From the NCBI RefSeq assembly GCF_030247185.1, contig NC_080571.1:207758880-207822879 (forward strand): a stretch of DNA of 64,000 nucleotides, in the 5' to 3' direction. This stretch comes from Malaya genurostris (lineage: Eukaryota > Arthropoda > Insecta > Diptera > Culicidae). Under the pieces are notes generated by a model. It searched no databases. It had not been told where the DNA came from and saw only the letters and a list, made by a program, of their open reading frames with translations. This document shows positions 1 to 12,232 of the stretch, piece after piece. A program made the translations under genes and the position numbers. How positions within the stretch are numbered: the first letter of the stretch is position 1; every line of letters begins with the position of its first letter.

Positions 1-405
1 GATTGGTGGATTTGTCAGTTTCGGCACAAAGACTACATCGTTGGCTTCGCATCACTCCATCACGAGTTTTACCACGATGCCAGATCCAACCAAAGCAAAG
101 TTTCACTTTTGTGAGAACGAAGGAAAGACAGTAAGCGCTTCTTGAGACATTCTCCTTAATGTATCTGGCTGCTGATGGTCGTTATATACAGCTTGCTGAT
201 TTTGCCGCACCTACAGATCGCCTGAGATGACAAACACTCCTTGAAACGATTTGTTTTAGTCTTGTTAAGACATAGAGCCGCCTTGAGCTAGTTTACTTAG
301 GCTGTTTTTTTTGTGTGTTTCATATGCAGGGTGGTCCCCAGATAGGAGCTAGCTACGGACTCAAGTCTCGTCTCTGAGGAAGCTTTTTTCGCGGTTTTCA
401 TTATA
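1..405. other. Unassigned sequence left of a mariner element
   Basis: No reading frame, RNA gene or repeat could be recognised. The stretch ends at a TA dinucleotide (404-405) that looks like the target duplication of the mariner-like element that follows. Confidence 0.4.
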
Positions 406-1199
406 TAGGGTCCGCCATCTAACTTTTTTTTGAACTAGCGGTTATTTCGACATTGGTAACCTTAATGTCACTTCTGATTTAACAGAAACTTAGTTTTATC
501 CTTCCGCTGAACGAAAATGGTTGTGTAAACGCTTGAGGAACGCGTGAGAATAGTGCAGTTTTACTTTGAAAATCAGTTTGAAGAAGACGCCGATTTTTGC
601 CTCTTCTCGAATGAGGCACATTTTCATCTCGGCGGGTATGTTAATAAGCAAAATTATCGCATCTGGGGGACGGAAAACCCGCACGTTATCATAGAGAAGC
701 CGATGCGAAAGAGTGACGGTTTGGTGCGGATTTTGGTCTGGCGGTATCATTGGGCCATTTTTCTTCGAAAATGAGGCAGGAGCCGCCGCCACGGTCAATG
801 GCAAGCGCTACCGCGCCATGATTATTATGATTATCAGTCGAAATTCGGATGTCGTTTGGCCGCCTTGGAGCTGTGATTTAACGCCGTTAGACTATTATCT
901 TTGGAGGGCTGTCAAAGATAAGTGTTATGTGGACAATCCAGAGACAATTCAAGCCTTGAAGGACAACATTCGGGCAGCCATAAATGACATAAAGCTGCAT
1001 ACAATCGAAAATGTACTAAAAAAACTGGACCGACCGTATGGCGTACTGCAAGGCCAACCGAGGTAGCCATTTGAATGAAATTATATTCCACAATTAACCG
1101 GAAGGATTGTACTTTAATATGAAAACATAAATTTAGAAATCAGATGAACCGTTTGTGTTTTATTGCATGTTTTAAAAAAAAGTTTCATGGCGGACCTTG
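406..1199 (+). mobile_element. Tc1/mariner-like element with TIRs and a decayed transposase
   Basis: Terminal inverted repeats are visible: the left end reads GGGTCCGCCATCTAAC followed by a T run, and the right end is the reverse complement of AAGGTCCGCCATGAAAC plus a T run. TA dinucleotides flank both ends (404-405, 1200-1201), the normal target of this superfamily. Between them are pieces of a DDE transposase in different frames: NEAHFHLGGYVNKQNYRIWG near 609-666, VTVWCGFWSGGIIGPFFFEN near 714-775 and CDLTPLDYYLW near 870-905, the last probably carrying the third catalytic Asp. The N-terminal helix-turn-helix region is absent, frames shift around 700-720, and a block between about 825 and 845 is deleted. 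At 794 bp it is shorter than an autonomous element (about 1.3 kb). A second fragment of the same family lies at 44508-44858. Confidence 0.85.
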
Positions 1200-1339
1200 T
1201 ATAGTTGTATTCTCATACATTTTTTCAATCTGTTTTTCTCGTTATATAATGATATTATATAATGATCAAATACTTCATGGCCAATTTGTAAACTGTCTTC
1301 CTCCGGAGCTTCTCCAGAACATCCCTCAGGGACATGCCG

Positions 1340-1645
1340 ACGAAAAACTCCAGGTCGATCATATGAATCTGACAGAAAATTTGACCTTCTTGACCACGTC
1401 TTGAACTGAGCAGGTCGGATTGCGCTTGAAGTAATCCATCACATTACTTGCGTTCACGGGGTAGCATTTCTTCCACTGATAGCTCACTGTTTGGTCGTCT
1501 GGGTTTCTTTGGATGCTTTTATCACATGAGACACGGTAGAACTGTCGGTCCCCAACTGTTTCGCGACCCACCTGTGGTACTGGTCAGGATTTTCCACGAC
1601 CATGTTGATAATTTTTTGGCGAATCACTTCTTGCCTTGGAGCCAT
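1340..1645 (-). pseudogene. Mariner-like transposase N-terminal remnant (helix-turn-helix)
   Basis: On the minus strand, translation of 1640-1488 gives a helix-turn-helix stretch containing RQKIINMVVENP and VAKQLGTDSSTVSHVIK. A second block in another frame (about 1430-1359) reads NPTCSVQDVVKKVKFS. This order of two DNA-binding helices is typical of Tc1/mariner (IS630) transposases. The two blocks are out of frame with each other and stops intervene. No catalytic domain follows, so it is a fossil fragment. It is probably a different family from the element at 406-1199, judging from the opposite strand and different domain. Confidence 0.65.
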
Positions 1646-3586
1646 TCATTAATATATGTGTTAGAAGGCATACATTTTCCTCTTTGGATCATCTATGTCT
1701 CATGTATTTTGTCCTCGACACATTTATTGTACATCCGATCCGTCAACCTTCGGTTTTATATGTTTTCATTTTCATCTCAAATTTACGTGTAGTACTATCA
1801 ACGTCGCCAGTGAGATCAAAAAAGACTATTTGACGATCGTACCAGTTGTAGAGACTATCGTCCACCCACACTTCCAAAGAAATCTTAAACAAGAGACATG
1901 AGGGTTAATCACCTTGCCGAAGACTCCAAAACTCGAGAGCATCTCAGATACTTTGACGTAACTTATCACTCTATCCATCATTGCTTTCGCATCAGTTTTT
2001 TTTTAGAAAATCGAATTCGTGCTTAATTTGTTCTTGATCATCTGCGTCGTATGTCGCTTTGAGGCACGTTGTGTATAATCCGTAGTGGCAAGGGCCCCAT
2101 TAAATCATTTCTAGTACTACCCTGTGAATTCCTTAGCTATTGATGCTAGACGACTACAAAAGATTTGGGAGATAACCTTGTAGATGGCGGATTATAGAAT
2201 TTTAGAAATCATCTAGAGCTGTATTCTAGCTAGCATCTCTTCTTCGTGTTTAAGCAACTCGCCTGACAACCATTGCCTCATTTATCTCCGCCAGATTAGT
2301 TTGCTCACTTATTTTCGAAAGATTAGGCGGAACCTGTCTTCGGCAAAGCGGACATCCATATTGACTCCTGTGTCGTTCTCTTTATCTTGTGGTTTGTCAT
2401 AATCAGATAAGCAGTTATGTAAACGAAGCTATTGACCATTCGCGAATAAGTAGTTTTAGTAGCAAGAATAGCATTCAATACCAGACTTTGTTGGTAAACG
2501 CAGAATAAAAGGTTGTGTTACAAACTGTGATATATCAAAACTTTGCACCATTGCTGCATTCTTCTCGTGGCCCATCTGCTACTCATGGTGCATCTTGTAC
2601 CTTTCCAGACATCTTCTACAGTCGCTGCGCCAAGTTGTTGGTCAACGGGCTCTTATCGTTTGAGACCGTCTGTTGGTTACTCAGCTTGATAGCAGGCTTG
2701 AACATTACCTCCCAGCTTTCGTTGGTTCGTTCCAGCAGCAAGTAGAATGCGCTCTTCTCGTCATCGGTTCTCGTATCGTGTAGCAGTGTACGTCGATGTG
2801 GTTATAATTGTAGAAAATGCCTTTAATATTCAATACACACAGCCTGTCACTGATTACGCGCTGATGCGTCTTTTCCGGGACTATGAAGTCGGTTCTAGAA
2901 ATACTGGATGTCTTACGGCTCTGGTTAAAGGTAGCTACCCGATGCCCACACCTTTCGTCCCGTCCAATACAGCTCCTACAGTGCTACGATATCGAACTTA
3001 CGAGTTTGAAACTCATCGAGCAATATTCGATTGCACCCTGGGAAGCTAAGTGATTTGAAGTTCCATGTGACGAGTTTCTAATTGTAGTCCTGCATTCATT
3101 GCCAATTGTTGCTGTTGGCCACAACATAAAGATTTTCCGAAGTTATTAATCCATTTATTATTCGAAGATTATTAAATTCCTGTTCATGACAATTTGATTA
3201 TTTATGATATAATGTTTACAATTCATATGTGTAACTTACGTTTACTGCCTTAATAGTCTGTGATCGTATAATGGTAGCAACTTTGATCCAAACTAGTGCG
3301 CCTAATGTCATATAATTCATTCATGATCAAATTCAATTTCAAGTAGTTTGATAACTCACCAACTATATAATTCAAAACGGTTTTTCTCGGTTCAATGTGA
3401 TAATTATTTATACCAAATTCGGCGATCGTGTTCACCTATTGTAGTTTTAGAATTTAGGTTAGACTTACAATTATAACTTTTTTTAGGTGCGTAATTTTTG
3501 CTCTTACCTAATATTAATATTTTCACACTGTATCTACTTTTTATAAATAGTATAAAAGCTTAGGATAGGTAGAATCAATTCAATAA

Positions 3587-3693
<107 letters not shown>

Positions 3694-3705
3694 ATATAAA
3701 TGTAT

Positions 3706-4738
3706 GTAAGTTTGTGTGTTTGTAACGCGATAACTTCGGAACTACTGAACGGATTGCCACCAAACTTGGCACAGGTACCATAAACAAGGGAGGGGGGGGG
3801 GGGGTCAGGGAAAAGTTCATATAATTTGACAAGAATCGATACGTTTTGAAGACCGTAGAACCATTTTGCATACCTTATATATGACTATATGGGGGGTGGA
3901 TGTAGCAAGTGCCTTTAAATAGGGGGTGTAATGTTTAAAACGCCATAATTCCGAAACTACTGAACGGATTGCCACCAAACATGGCACAGATACTTCTTGC
4001 TCTTCTGAGATGATCATAAGCGTATTTCTATGGGGGGAGGGAGCGTAGTAAGTGTTCTTAACAGGGGGAGCTCATGAAAAAATTTGTCTGATTTGACGAG
4101 AATCGATACTTTTTTAAGACCATAGAAACGTTTTGCATATATAAGATATGATTATATGGGGGGTGGATGCAGCAAGAGCCTTTAAAAAGGGGGGTGTGAT
4201 GTTTGTAATGGCATAACTCCGGAATCACTATCAAACTTGGTACATGTACTTCTTGCTCTTCAGAGATGGTCAAAAGCGTATTTTTATGGGGGGAGGGAGC
4301 GTAGCAAGTTTCATAACCAAGGAGGGGTCATGAAAAAATTCATATAACTTGATGAAAACCGATATATTTTTTGAAGATCTTAGAAACATTTTGCATACCG
4401 TAGATTTAGTTTAATGGGGGATGGATGCATCAAGTGCCTTTAAAAAGGGAGGTGTAATGTTTGTAATGCCATAGCTTCAAAACTACTTAACGGAGTGCTA
4501 TTAAACCTGGTAAATGTACTTCTTGCTCTTCTGATATGGTTATAAGAATATTTCCATGGCGGGAGGGAACGTAGCAAGTGTCCTTAACAAAGGTGGTCAT
4601 TAAAATTATTCTCTAATTTGACTAGAATCGGTACTTTTTGAAGACACTTTTTGCACAACTTAGATAAGATTATAAGGATATTCTGTTAGTAGAGGGTGTA
4701 GTAAGTGCCTCTAAAAAAGGAGCGCAATGTTTGTAACG
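3706..4738. repeat. Degenerate ~250-bp satellite units, copy 1
   Basis: Tandem diverged units, each with a version of TAACTCCGGAACTACTGAAC, a CTTCTTGCTCTTC block, a G-rich run (GGGGGGAGGGAGCGTAG) and TTTGACGAGAATCGATAC. Units start near 3721, 3940, 4205 and 4470. No coding potential is apparent. Confidence 0.85.
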
Positions 4739-4762
4739 TAACGTAACGTGTAACGTAATTTG
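4739..4762. other. Junction between the duplicated blocks
   Basis: Short stretch of repeated TAACG and TAACGTG units joining the end of copy 1 to the start of copy 2. It has no counterpart after copy 2, where the satellite simply continues. Confidence 0.7.
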
Positions 4763-6443
4763 TAATCACCTTGCCGAAGACTCCAAAACTCGAGAGCATC
4801 TCAGATACTTTGACGTAACTTATCACTCTATCCATCATTGCTTTCGCATCAGTTTTTTTTTAGAAAATCGAATTCGTGCTTAATTTGTTCTTGATCATCT
4901 GCGTCGTATGTCGCTTTGAGGCACGTTGTGTATAATCCGTAGTGGCAAGGGCCCCATTAAATCATTTCTAGTACTACCCTGTGAATTCCTTAGCTATTGA
5001 TGCTAGACGACTACAAAAGATTTGGGAGATAACCTTGTAGATGGCGGATTATAGAATTTTAGAAATCATCTAGAGCTGTATTCTAGCTAGCATCTCTTCT
5101 TCGTGTTTAAGCAGCTCGCCTGACAACCATTGCCTCATTTATCTCCGCCAGATTAGTTTGCTCACTTATTTTCGAAAGATTAGGCGGAACCTGTCTTCGG
5201 CAAAGCGGACATCCATATTGACTCCTGTGTCGTTCTCTTTATCTTGTGGTTTGTCATAATCAGATAAGCAGTTATGTAAACGAAGCTATTGACCATTCGC
5301 GAATAAGTAGTTTTAGTAGCAAGAATAGCATTCAATACCAGACTTTGTTGGTAAACGCAGAATAAAAGGTTGTGTTACAAACTGTGATATATCAAAACTT
5401 TGCACCATTGCTGCATTCTTCTCGTGGCCCATCTGCTACTCATGGTGCATCTTGTACCTTTCCAGACATCTTCTACAGTCGCTGCGCCAAGTTGTTGGTC
5501 AACGGGCTCTTATCGTTTGAGACCGTCTGTTGGTTACTCAGCTTGATAGCAGGCTTGAACATTACCTCCCAGCTTTCGTTGGTTCGTTCCAGCAGCAAGT
5601 AGAATGCGCTCTTCTCGTCATCGGTTCTCGTATCGTGTAGCAGTGTACGTCGATGTGGTTATAATTGTAGAAAATGCCTTTAATATTCAATACACACAGC
5701 CTGTCACTGATTACGCGCTGATGCGTCTTTTCCGGGACTATGAAGTCGGTTCTAGAAATACTGGATGTCTTACGGCTCTGGTTAAAGGTAGCTACCCGAT
5801 GCCCACACCTTTCGTCCCGTCCAATACAGCTCCTACAGTGCTACGATATCGAACTTACGAGTTTGAAACTCATCGAGCAATATTCGATTGCACCCTGGGA
5901 AGCTAAGTGATTTGAAGTTCCATGTGACGAGTTTCTAATTGTAGTCCTGCATTCATTGCCAATTGTTGCTGTTGGCCACAACATAAAGATTTTCCGAAGT
6001 TATTAATCCATTTATTATTCGAAGATTATTAAATTCCTGTTCATGACAATTTGATTATTTATGATATAATGTTTACAATTCATATGTGTAACTTACGTTT
6101 ACTGCCTTAATAGTCTGTGATCGTATAATGGTAGCAACTTTGATCCAAACTAGTGCGCCTAATGTCATATAATTCATTCATGATCAAATTCAATTTCAAG
6201 TAGTTTGATAACTCACCAACTATATAATTCAAAACGGTTTTTCTCGGTTCAATGTGATAATTATTTATACCAAACCCGGCGATCGTGTTCACCTATTGTA
6301 GTTTTAGAATTTAGGTTAGACTTACAATTATAACTTTTTTTAGGTGCGTAATTTTTGCTCTTACCTAATATTAATATTTTCACACTGTATCTACTTTTTA
6401 TAAATAGTATAAAAGCTTAGGATAGGTAGAATCAATTCAATAA

Positions 6444-6528
<85 letters not shown>

Positions 6529-7572
6529 GTATGTAAGTTTGTGTGTTTGTAACGCGATAACTTCGGAACTACTGAACGGATTGCCACCAAACTTGGCACA
6601 GGTACCATAAACAAGGGAGGGGGGGGGGGGTGGGGGGGTCAGGGAAAAGTTCATATAATTTGACAAGAATCGATACGTTTTGAAGACCGTAGAACCATTT
6701 TGCATACCTTATATATGACTATATGGGGGGTGGATGTAGCAAGTGCCTTTAAATAGGGGGTGTAATGTTTAAAACGCCATAATTCCGAAACTACTGAACG
6801 GATTGCCACCAAACATGGCACAGATACTTCTTGCTCTTCTGAGATGATCATAAGCGTATTTCTATGGGGGGAGGGAGCGTAGTAAGTGTTCTTAACAGGG
6901 GGAGCTCATGAAAAAATTTGTCTGATTTGACGAGAATCGATACTTTTTTAAGACCATAGAAACGTTTTGCATATATAAGATATGATTATATGGGGGGTGG
7001 ATGCAGCAAGAGCCTTTAAAAAGGGGGGTGTGATGTTTGTAATGGCATAACTCCGGAATTACTATCAAACTTGGTACATGTACTTCTTGCTCTTCAGAGA
7101 TGGTCAAAAGCGTATTTTTATGGGGGGAGGGAGCGTAGCAAGTTTCATAACCAAGGAGGGGTCATGAAAAAATTCATATAACTTGATGAAAACCGATATA
7201 TTTTTTGAAGATCTTAGAAACATTTTGCATACCGTAGATTTAGTTTAATGGGGGATGGATGCATCAAGTGCCTTTAAAAAGGGAGGTGTAATGTTTGTAA
7301 TGCCATAGCTTCAAAACTACTTAACGGAGTGCTATTAAACCTGGTAAATGTACTTCTTGCTCTTCAGATATGGTTATAAGAATATTTCCATGGCGGGAGG
7401 GAACGTAGCAAGTGTCCTTAACAAAGGTGGTCATTAAAATTATTCTCTAATTTGACTAGAATCGGTACTTTTTGAAGACACTTTTTGCACAACTTAGATA
7501 AGATTATAAGGATATTCTGTTAGTAGAGGGTGTAGTAAGTGCCTCTAAAAAAGGAGCGCAATGTTTGTAACG
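4763..7572. repeat. Copy 2 of the 2.83-kb tandem segmental duplication
   Basis: Near-identical to 1906-4738 in direct orientation. Copy 2 runs without a break into further satellite units (to about 8470), so it is probably the original and copy 1 the duplicate. The very low divergence means either a recent duplication or a haplotype wrongly placed in tandem by the assembler. Confidence 0.9.
6446..6524. repeat. (TA)n microsatellite, copy 2
   Basis: About 79 bp of uninterrupted TA, 23 bp shorter than the tract in copy 1. Confidence 0.97.
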
Positions 7573-8470
7573 GCATAACTCCGGAACTATTGCACGAATT
7601 GCTATAAAATTTGGTACAGTTATTTCTTGCTCTTCAGAAATAGTCATAAAGGTATTTTTATAGGGGAGGGTGTAACGGCATAACTCCGACACTACTAAAC
7701 GGATTGCTATCACACAATCATAGCAGCTTTTTGCTCTTCATAGATAGTTGTAAGGGTATTTTTATGGGGGAGAGAGCGTAGCAACTATCCTTAACAGGAG
7801 TCATGAAAAAATTTATTTAATTTGACGACAATCGATACTTTTTGTGCAACTTAGGGTATTCGTGTGGGGTGGATGTCCCTCTAGAAAGGGGATGTAATGT
7901 TTGTAACGGCGCAACTCCGGAAATACTGAACGGATTGCTATCAAATTTGGCACAGATACTTCTTGCTCTTCAGAAATGATCATTAGGACATTTTCAGGGG
8001 GGAAAAGTGTGTAGGAAGTGTCCTTAACATGGGGGGGAGGGAGTCAATGACTAAATTTGAATAGAATCGACATTTAGACTAGAAGGAGGGGTTTTTGAAT
8101 ATAAATTTAAGTCTCCCATTTTTGATAAAACAAGAGAATGGCAAAAAATTCAAGGTCGTATTTTTCTTCGAATAATTTCAAAGGATCTGGTTCAATTTTG
8201 TCGTGGAATTCAAAGAGCCAAGGGAAAATAATCTTTATCTGTCTATGAACGCGAGTGTATTTAAGTTTCAGCATAACTACGAAACAACTAAACGAATCGC
8301 CACCAAGTTTGGCTCATATACCAAAGGTGGGAATCGATAATTTTTGAAAAGCACAGATACACTACTCTGTACTAAGTTCACTGACAAAAAGGAAGTTAAA
8401 TCAAAATAGATTATAAAGTTATTTTGAGGGTGAGCGAGAGTAGCAAGTGCCCCGAACATGGAAAGTGTAA
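6540..8470. repeat. Degenerate ~250-bp satellite array
   Basis: Roughly eight diverged tandem units, recognisable by TAACTCCGGAACTACT-type motifs near 6552, 6777, 7046, 7305, 7573, 7681, 7909 and 8270, followed by CTTGCTCTTCAGA and G-rich runs. Units become shorter and more decayed toward the right. The (TA)n-plus-tandem-unit layout resembles microsatellite-associated mobile elements of insects, but no transposition gene is present. Confidence 0.8.
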
Positions 8471-9317
8471 GGGAAAATTGATCGGGTTTTACGAAAAATT
8501 TGTACTTCTTTACGAGTACAGTATATTTCTAGCAACTGACAGAGGTTCACAAAAATATTCTCAAAAGGAAGGGAAAAGTATTCTCAACATTGATCTGAAT
8601 TGACGAAATCATACAATCAATGTGTATTTTATTATGAAAATTGAGAAAACTGTCGACTCAAGGTGATGGAAATAGGATTTCAACAACATTTGTATTAACT
8701 GAATCATTATTCTATAGGTTTTCCTCACCGATGAACGACCAAAATGGTTAAAACCTTGGTAAAATAAATTATATAAAAACGTCATTCTATAGTACGAATG
8801 TAGTTATGATGTTCAACAACCTTTCGTTATAAAATAATCATTATCAGATGGGAAATTTTGAACAATTCATGATGTCATGAAATTTTTATAAAGAGGAGGC
8901 AGTAGCAAGTGTTTCTAGCCATGAAAGCCAAAGGTATTGTAGCTCTAATGTAATGAGGAAGTACGGAAGTACGTTACAAGCACATATACATATGAATCTT
9001 GGAGGTTACTAAGAAGGTATTTATAGAGAGAACGGTATTTTAAATGTCTCTAAAAAAGGGTTTAAATATAAAACTGACCCAATTTGTCGAGAATACCATG
9101 AAAATTATGATTATTGTGAGATCTGAGATGGAACACTGATCATTCGCAATCTGAACAAGAACGGAGTATTGTTGAATCGGGTTGCCGCCTAAGTTATGTT
9201 TCACTACAGTCGGAGTATTTCACTAAGCAGGACAATTTCGAGAATTTTTTTCGACCTTCCCTTCACGAAACATTTCCGAGCAACGCCGGGTAATTCAGCT
9301 AGTATACAATATATAAG
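8471..9317. repeat. Decayed tail of the satellite-bearing element
   Basis: AT-rich sequence with faint traces of the satellite units. It ends in CGCCGGGTAATTCAGCTAGT (to 9302) followed by ATACAATATATAAG. A G-C rich block followed by CTAGT is reminiscent of the end of Helitron-like elements, but the matching 5' end and terminal hairpin were not established. Confidence 0.4.
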
Positions 9318-11423
9318 ACTATTATATTCGCTAACACGTTTTGTTGTAGCTCACTTATACGGCTCCTCTCGATCGTTGATCAGTCGTCGTCAGTAACGAT
9401 GCATCGCGCATATGATTGTATGTGTAGACAAGATATTTGATGGTAGGCGCGTACGAACTGTGTTGTTCGTAACATTTGCTATTCGTATTTATTGCTAAAT
9501 AGATTTTCCGGGCGTCTCATTAGGCCTGTCCTAACTCCCAGTCTTGCTCTCTTTTCTTTTCTCTTTGATTTATTTTCTGTTAGACACCTGCGACAGGTAT
9601 TTAGTTCTACCTACGCTAGGGTTATCGTGCCCCTGCTTGCTCACACTCTCGCATTCTAACTTGTATGTGACGACTCACCGTTTGACGACCATCCATCTAC
9701 TATGGTTATTCAATTAATGCTGGAGATTTCCTAAATAATTGTTGTTTTGATTAAGACGAAAAGCTTCGAAAAAGGTACCATAGAATCAATTTCTCATTAC
9801 AAATTTTCTTGAACGTTTATTTTAAATCAGATGCATTACTTTTTCCGTTATCATGCATCTAAGCGTAGCAAGCGAGCAAAGTGCGTTTTTTTCTGTCATT
9901 TAATCTTTAGAAAAAAAATTCAAACACCCGACTCGTTCCCTCCAAAGTTCAATAATCATTATTTATTGCGTTTTTTTTGTCCCAGTACGTCTGCAACGCG
10001 TTCCAGGCAAGTTGTCCAGATCATCATCCACTTCCAGAATGCTAATGAAAAAGGTGTTAGAACACCCACTAGTAGCTTTACACTGCTGTTCGGTAGCCAC
10101 GGTGTCACTTTCGTAGAGCGCATAAATATCAATTTAGCCATCTAGAGCACGTGTCTCTCCGCGTGGCTTTCGCTCCTTAATAAACATGCAGAACCAGCAA
10201 CCTTGTCGTCGCTTGTCGTTTCTATCTCTCTCATTCTCTTTTCAAGTACAAAATTAATGAAATCGTTTTCAAGCGTTTTTAATTTAAATTTGTCAGCACT
10301 TCAAAAGATTGGATCTCTCGGTATTGCTTTCTCTTTTTGCACACACAACTGCCAACAACCGATACAGACGGAATCTAATCTCCTTGGTGCTCCACCCGAG
10401 AAGCAAAACATCATCCCTGCCGTGTAGACTGTTCCTTTCCCTTATTCAATGTCACCGTTTAAGCTTCCCACTAGGGGAAAGATGATGATACGATCGAGGT
10501 TTTTATTGAAATCTAATTCCCGTAAATATCATTTACAACTCTTCGGAGAATTATCTGTTAATTCCGAGGATTGCATTCACAAGTGGAGTGGGTGACGGGA
10601 AAGTCCCATCCCATCCATCCCACGTTTCGTGAAACTCAGATCCGTCTGTCTACGCATTAGTCAGGTGGAAAACCGATGACGACGGATATGATGATTGTGT
10701 AAATTTAAATCCATTTTCATCGGAAGAACACGGCATGAGAATTAGGGACGATTTTCGAAATCCTCTGAGACTGTGGGATTTAATCGGTGGCAGTAAACAA
10801 CTTGGCTTGGCAGGAGAGCGAATTTCAGAGCCGTTGTTTTTCATTGAAGGGCACGTCCGATGGATTCCGGTATTGGTTTCAATATCCATTAGAAAACTTT
10901 CTCGACTTTCTTCTAAATTGCCAGTTTCATTACAACGTTTTTATTTAGGAGCTGGCCAAAACAGGTTCTCATTTTCATAGCGACTAAGGCCTCTCTAACT
11001 TGCTGTAGAGCCCGTACTAGAATGGAAAATCAATTATAACATACAATGGGGATCATTTCTTAAGACTTGAGGAAGGCAAAATCGTGTAGACTAAAGTGCC
11101 TCGTTTCTATGGAGTTAAGGATTTATTGAATGTTGATTGCAATCCTACCTGTTTCCAGACTCAAGTTTCTCAAGCCAATTCTCTATTGTTTGAATTAATT
11201 GAGTTATTTCTCTCGAAAATCATCATACGGACTCCATAGCTCATGCAAAAATTAGAAAACTGAATATCGTTTACATGACTTTATCAATTGATGTTTAATA
11301 GTTTTCTAAGGAAACAAATGAACAGTAGAAAAAAGTTACATAGAAGGGTTAAGAGCTAGAAGTGAGAAGTAAAAATTAAAATTAATGATGGATTAATAGT
11401 TAATGGTGAACTGAAGTGTAAAA
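9318..11423. other. Unassigned, apparently single-copy sequence
   Basis: No gene or repeat family was recognised. Open frames of 60-104 codons near 9831-10145, 10203-10427 and 10650-10980 lie on both strands without recognisable motifs and look like chance. The last part (11351-11423) is rich in degenerate GTGAA/GAAGT words that lead into the heptamer array. Confidence 0.4.
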
Positions 11424-11909
11424 TGTGAAGAGTGAAGAATGAAGAGTGAAGAGTGAAGAGTGAAGAGTGAAGAGTGAAGAGTGAAGAGTGAAGAGTGAAG
11501 AGTGAAGAGTGAAGAGTGAAGAGTGAAGAGTGAAGAGTGAAGAGTGAAGAGTGAAGAGTGAAGAGTGAAGAGTGAAGAGTGAAGAGTGAAGAGTGAAGAG
11601 TGAAGAGTGAAGAGTGAAGAGTGAAGAGTGAAGAGTGAAGAGTGAAGAGTGAAGAGTGAAGAGTGAAGAGTGAAGAGTGAAGAGTGAAGAGTGAAGAGTG
11701 AAGAGTGAAGAGTGAAGAGTGAAGAGTGAAGAGTGAAGAGTGAAGAGTGAAGAGTGAAGAGTGAAGAGTGAAGAGTGAAGAGTGAAGAGTGAAGAGTGAA
11801 GAGTGAAGAGTGAAGAGTGAAGAGTGAAGAGTGAAGAGTGAAGAGTGAAGAGTGAAGAGTGAAGAGTGAAGAGTGAAGAGTGAAGAGTGAAGAGTGAAGA
11901 GTGAAGAGT
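11424..11909. repeat. Heptamer satellite, unit GAAGAGT (~69 copies)
   Basis: Almost perfect head-to-tail repeats of the 7-bp word GAAGAGT, with rare variants at the left edge (GAAGAAT). Because 7 is not a multiple of 3 and no frame meets a stop, the minus strand shows a long open frame with a 7-residue period (LFTLHSS). It is a by-product of the repeat, not a gene. Confidence 0.98.
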
Positions 11910-11930
11910 TATGCGTTAAGTGGTAACAAT

Positions 11931-12232
11931 GGACGATTGATGATTGATGATTGACGATTGACGATTGACGATTGACGATGGACGATTGACGATTGACGAT
12001 TGACGATTGACGATTGACGATTGACGATTGACGATTGACGATTGACGATTGACGATTGACGATTGACGATTGACGATTGACGATTGACGATTGACGATTG
12101 ACGATTGACGATTGACGATTGACGATTGACGATTGACGATTGACGATTGACGATTGACGATTGACGATTGACGATTGACGATTGACGATTGACGATTGAC
12201 GATTGACGATTGACGATTGATGATTGACGATT
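11931..12232. repeat. Heptamer satellite, unit GACGATT (~43 copies)
   Basis: Head-to-tail repeats of GACGATT with a few GATGATT variants at both edges and one GATGGACG variant near 11980. It lies only 21 bp from the GAAGAGT array. The two 7-bp units share five of seven positions when aligned (GA-GA-T). Confidence 0.98.

Noticed and set aside
2515..3049. 76- and 100-codon frames duplicated at 5372-5906 as genes
   Set aside because: Their conservation is due to the recent DNA duplication, not to selection. There are no domains, and the frames are separated by stops.
11424..12232. CRISPR-like array
   Set aside because: The units are 7 bp, contiguous and without unique spacers. This is eukaryotic satellite DNA.
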